The notes under the pieces are model-generated. The model did no database searches. It was given only the letters and a program-made list of their open reading frames with translations, and was not told the origin of the DNA. The position numbers and the translations under genes were made by a program. From the NCBI GenBank assembly GCA_963575745.1, contig CAUYUJ010014542.1, forward strand, positions 41,001-105,000: a stretch of DNA of 64,000 nucleotides, written 5' to 3'. Positions 59,920 through 64,000 of this stretch are shown here, piece after piece. How positions within the stretch are numbered: position 1 is the stretch's first letter; every line of letters starts with the position of its first letter. Source of the stretch: Prorocentrum cordatum. Its lineage: Eukaryota; Sar; Dinophyceae; Prorocentrales; Prorocentraceae.

Positions 59920-61215
59920 GGTCGTTTCCCCTCGAACCTGGGAAAGCTGGAACGGTGAGAACCCGATGTTCCTGCCAAAGTGTCTGGGCCAGGGAGATCT
60001 GAAGTGCTGAGAATTCGGTGGCTGATGCCACACTTTCTCGATGTGGGGAGCCAAGAACACTGAAAAACATGTTTCGAACACGATTACCCTAGAGCTAAAA
60101 CCGTCGACACATGGCGATGCTTGTTGCTTCAATGCTTCCTGGATGGCCAACACCGATCAAGAGAACCTTGATGCTGTTTTAGTGCTCGAGATCTTGAGAA
60201 CAGCAGCTGAAACAAAGCCACTCTGTTTTTAAGCACGCCAGCGCGGGGGGCAATCCCAAGACGGGAGCAGGTGATCCCTGGAGTAGGGACTATGTGGAGA
60301 CACGTCTGTGACCTCGATTGTCCTCTACTGAAGCCCTGTAGCGCGAGACGCTGTAAGGGAGCTGTCGTGTGTTATGGCATTCACTCCACTGGATAAGCGC
60401 GTTGCTACATGATGCAACCCTCTGGGATCTGGGGGAAGAAAGTATGGCATGCTGCGGCTTTCTAGGCCCATGTTACGGTCTTTCGTGCCACATGTTACGG
60501 TCTTCAGAAAAGGATCCCGAAGGTCCACCATACAGAGCGTTGCGCTGGCACGATGGCGAAATTCGCCGCGGGCGCCACCTAGATATGAGACCAGTCGTGC
60601 GGGAGAGTTCGACATGATCCTGGCGAGCACCGTTGGCCAATTGCCATCGATGCTGAAAGACACCACACAAGACTATTGTAAGAAATCCCCAACGTGTGCA
60701 TCGAAATAAACTGCGTGAGCCTCACTCAGACCATCCAGCTCGCTCTGCCTGGGCTAACCATCATTCCTAGCTCGACTGCCATGCTGATAACGTTGCAATA
60801 CATCGGGCCGTGTGCGTGTGTGTGTGGTTGTGTGTGTGCACGTTCCTGGTTGCATGTGCCTGGTATCCACCTCTGGTGCTTGCTTCCTGCTGGGTCACCC
60901 CGCAGCCGTACGGTCTCCTGGCCGCTACTCCTAGCCATCGCACCACGTCCCCGTTTCTTGGATTGTGGCCCTCAGTCCTCAGCGTGTCAGCAAATCTCTT
61001 CGCTGTGGCGGCTCAACTGGCCTGGGAAAATGAAGTGCGGACGTTCCATCCCCAGCGTGGCTTCTTTGCTCCATTCTTGCACCGCCTGCTTCTCTCGTCT
61101 GGCACTCGGTGGGGGTTCCCGCTGTTTGCTGACATCCACACATGTGGGCCCTTCGTTTGGTTAGTGCCCATATCAGACTACATACCACTGGCTGTCACCC
61201 ACTGGCGCATCGAAG
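59920..61215. other. No gene recognised
   Basis: Unique-looking sequence, no domain or splice structure supported. A GT-rich patch at 60805-60850 precedes the large array. Confidence 0.3.
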
Positions 61216-61224
61216 GACAAAGCG

Positions 61225-62690
61225 TAGTGTGTGTATGTGTGCGTGTGCGTGCGCGTGCGCGTGCGCGTGTGCGTGCGCGTGTGCGTGTGCTGGGTGTGTG
61301 GGTGTGTGGGTAGGTGGGTGTGTGGAAGTGCTGCTGTGTGGGTGTGTGGGTGTGTGGGTGTGTGTGTGTGGGTGTGTGGGTAGGTGGGTGTGTGGGCGTG
61401 TGGGTGTGCGGGTGTGTGTGTGGGTTTGTGAGTGTGTGTGTGTGGGTGTGTGGGGGTGTGGGTGTGCGGGTGTGTGGGTGTGGGTGTGTGGGTGTGTGGG
61501 TGCGAAGGTATGTTGTGTGTTGCGTGTGTTGTGAGTTGTATGCTGCGTGGGTTGTGTGTTGTGTGTGTGTTTTGTGGTGTGTGTGCTGTGTGTTGTGTGT
61601 TGTGTGCTGTGTGTTGTGTGTGTTGTGTATGTGTTGTGCGTGTTGTGTATGTTGCGCGTGCTGTGCTGTATGTTGTCAGTGTTGTGCATGATGTGTGTTG
61701 TGAGTGCTGTAACTGGTGTGTGTTATGTGTTGTGTGCGCTGCGTCTGTTGTGTTTTGTGTGTTGTGTGCGTTGTGCGGTATGTGTGTTGTGTGTTGTGTG
61801 TGGTGTGACTGTTGTGTGTGCTGTGCGTACTGTGTTGTATGCTGCGTGTGTTGTGTTGTGTGTGTGTGTGTTTTGTGTGTTGTGTCGTGTGGTGTGTGTT
61901 TTGTGGTGTGTGGGCTGCGTGGGCGGTCTGTGTTGTGAAAACGTGTATCGTGTGTACTGTGTGTTGTGTGTGGTGTGTGTGTCGTGTGTTATGTATGTGT
62001 TGTGTGTTGTGTGTTGCATGGTTAGCTGTGCATTATGCCTTCTGCATGTTGAAGATGTTGTGTATGTCGTTTTTGTGTTGTGTGGTGTGTGTTGTGTGTG
62101 TGTTGTGTGTGTTGTGTGCTGTGTGTTGTGTGTTGTGTGTCGAGTGTGTCGGGTATGTGGTGTGTTGTGTGCTGTGTGCGTTGTGTGTTGTGCGTTGTGT
62201 CGTGTGCGTGTGCGTGTGTGCGTGTGTGCGTGTGTGCTTGTGTGTGTGCGTGCGTGCGTGTGTGCGTGTTTGTGCGTGCGTGCGTGCGTGCGTGCGCGGT
62301 GCGTGCGTGCGTGCGTTCGTGCGTGCGTGTTTGTCTGCGTGGGTGTGCGCGTGCGCGTGTGCGCGTGTGCGCGTGCGCGCGTGCGCGCGTGCGCTTGCGC
62401 GTGCGTGCGCGTGCGTGTGCGTGTGCGCGCGTGTGTGTGGGCGTGTGCGCGCGCGTATGTGTGTGCGCATGTGCGTGTGTGTGTGTGTTTGTGTGTGTTT
62501 GTGTTTGCGTGGTTGTGCGTTTGTGTGTGGTGTGTATGCGTGTCTGTGTGTCTGTGTGTATGTATGTGTGTATGTGCGTATGTATGTATGTGTATATGTG
62601 TGCACGTGCGTGTGTGTGTACATATGTGTATGCGCGTGCGTGTGTTCGTGCATCTATGCGCGCATGCGCGTGGGGGCGTGCGCGGGCGTG
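61225..62690. repeat. GT-rich simple repeat, ~1.47 kb
   Basis: Successive zones of GTGTGGGT, GTTGTGT, GTGCGT and GTATGT units. Z-DNA-prone (GTGCGC zone at 62340-62460). Cys/Val-rich frames of several hundred codons are artefacts of the absence of T-A dinucleotides. Confidence 0.95.
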
Positions 62691-64000
62691 CGCTGGATTA
62701 CCTTTGGCCGCAGCACATCAAGGACAACCGCTGCCTGGACGGAGGCGCTAACCCCGCCAACGCGACGCGATGATTCTCGACAGCTTTCTGGCCAAGTGCA
62801 GGCGCGACTACGATCTGGGGGAATTCTCGGGCGCGCCCCAGGAGCTCGACATGGCGGAGACGGGTGGTACCCCAGGCCCCTCTTTTCCCGTTGCCGCCCA
62901 TCCTGGTCTTGGCGGGAGCTTGGGGCGGCGTGGGGACCGGCATTTCAGCAAAGTGCCCGAAAAGGCTTCTCAATCGCTTTCGGCGCATGGGCCCAGAGAC
63001 CAACGCCCACGCGCAGCTGGCAGCTCACGATCATGTTCACGACGGACGCGAAATCAAAAAGGCTAACAACATCGGCAGCTGGTCGCATGAGGAGGAACAA
63101 CACGTCATCCAATCGCTCTACCAATGCTAATGGGCCCCAGCGGGCGAGCTGCGGGCGCGCCAGTTCTGCGGGGCACAGAGAGCCTGACAGACGCCGCGGC
63201 ACACATTCTTGGCGCGAGGCATGCCCCCATTCCCACCGCGGCACGCTGGAGGACCCAGCGGCGAAGAAGCGGTTGCACTCCAGGGCGCGGATCCGAAGAG
63301 AAAATAGAAGCGATTGCTGGTCTCCTTCCTCCGAGTTCAAGGCCACGCAGACCAGGAGTGAGCGGGCTGTCTCGCCGAGTGGGACAGCGGCATCGCGGCG
63401 CAAACGCCAGCGATCGGCACCCAGAGCGCGCCGCCCCACTGACTCGTGCCACCGACGCTTCCAGGACCAATTAATATGCTCATGAGGCCGCGTGGACACC
63501 GCATGCGGACGCGATAGACCGCGACGGACAGGGGTCCGGGGCCAGCCAGTCAGGATGGGACCGGGCCCAGGCCAATGAGGGGCGCCAGAAATGCAATTCA
63601 GGAGGGGAGGGAACAGGGCCCGACACAACCTGAATGGAACCAACAAAGAGAATGCCCACCAGTTGATCGCAGCGATGAACAACCACGGCGGAGGCCCCAG
63701 CAAAGGGAGCTATCTAGGTAGGAGGCCCCACGGCACGACGAGAACGCGCAGCCGAGACCTCGCGCCCTTTATCGAGCGCCTCCAACGCAGCATCAACACG
63801 GAGCGAGGCATACCAGATTGAATGTCCTTGCGGGAGAGGTGGGCGGAAGCACGTAACCGACGGTCAAAGATCCCTTTCTGCTCAGCCCAGCGCAGCTACG
63901 CGCCTGCACTTCCATCTACCCAGTTGCAAGCGGAGCGCGCGGAATACAACTCCACGGGCACGGTTCAAGTGGCCGCCCCTCGACAGCGAAGGGATCAACG
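62691..64000. other. No gene recognised
   Basis: GC-rich sequence. A 252-codon minus-strand frame (63703-62945) has no recognisable domain, with Arg/Pro-rich composition as expected of GC-rich non-coding DNA. Confidence 0.3.

Noticed and set aside
61314-63485. Cys/Val-rich frames of up to 557 codons
   Set aside because: They are readings of a GT-rich simple repeat without stops.
62945-63703. 252-codon minus-strand frame as a gene
   Set aside because: Arg/Pro-rich composition typical of GC-rich non-coding DNA, no domain and no splice context.

Overview
The window reads as nuclear DNA of a dinoflagellate. The evidence is in the sequence. A LINE starts exactly with the last 9 nt of the dinoflagellate spliced leader (DinoSL), and a 15-nt match to the DinoSL 3' end lies inside a retrotransposon. 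The retroelement families look dinoflagellate-like, with DIRS-like polyproteins and methyltransferase-like domains. Long microsatellites and minisatellites fill most of the rest, and conventional genes are almost absent. I recognise no complete host gene; two possible host exons are listed at low confidence.

Layout. 1-1440: C-rich and GTGTCCGGG minisatellites. 1476-7592: a decayed DIRS-like element on the minus strand (gag-like, RT, RNase H, tyrosine recombinase and methyltransferase-like remnants) between ~72-bp terminal direct repeats. 7592-10368: (CAT)n, G-rich repeats, (GA)n. 10374-26315: a 15.9-kb Ty1/copia-type retrotransposon on the minus strand with 252-bp LTRs that differ at one base, a 5-bp target duplication and an initiator-Met-like primer site. 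26321-45840: dispersed G-rich repeats with ~1.1-kb duplications, microsatellites, a palindromic tandem array and foldback elements. 45840-47890 and 55133-55535: one ~103-bp satellite split by a complete LINE (47891-55132, minus strand, 17-bp target duplication). 55925-64000: a 73-bp satellite, a LINE 3' fragment, a third copy of a 144-bp foldback element and 1.5 kb of GT-rich repeat.

The most unusual object is the copia element. It is roughly three times the usual copia length. Besides gag, zinc knuckle, aspartic protease, integrase, RT and RNase H, it encodes a RING-H2 finger, a C5-methyltransferase-like domain and a Tpt1/KptA-type RNA 2'-phosphotransferase domain whose Arg-His-Arg-Arg catalytic residues are all visible. 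It also carries 38 copies of one hairpin design: a 5-bp stem GCNNG/CNNGC around a 4-nt loop. On the sense strand 36 of 38 loops are GNRA tetraloops (mostly GAAA). Stems vary with compensatory changes, two copies have G-U wobbles that pair only in the sense RNA, and copies fall in all three reading frames and in the 3' non-coding part. I found none outside this element. This hairpin family, together with the Tpt1 domain, is the best candidate for an undescribed system here.

The reading frames of the copia element are connected by recoding-type junctions: frame changes, one in-frame UGA, and one ATGA stop/start overlap. The LINE has ORF1 and an endonuclease/RT ORF2 in the -1 frame with no ATG before the endonuclease. 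Its 5' end suggests that its mRNA was trans-spliced before reverse transcription.
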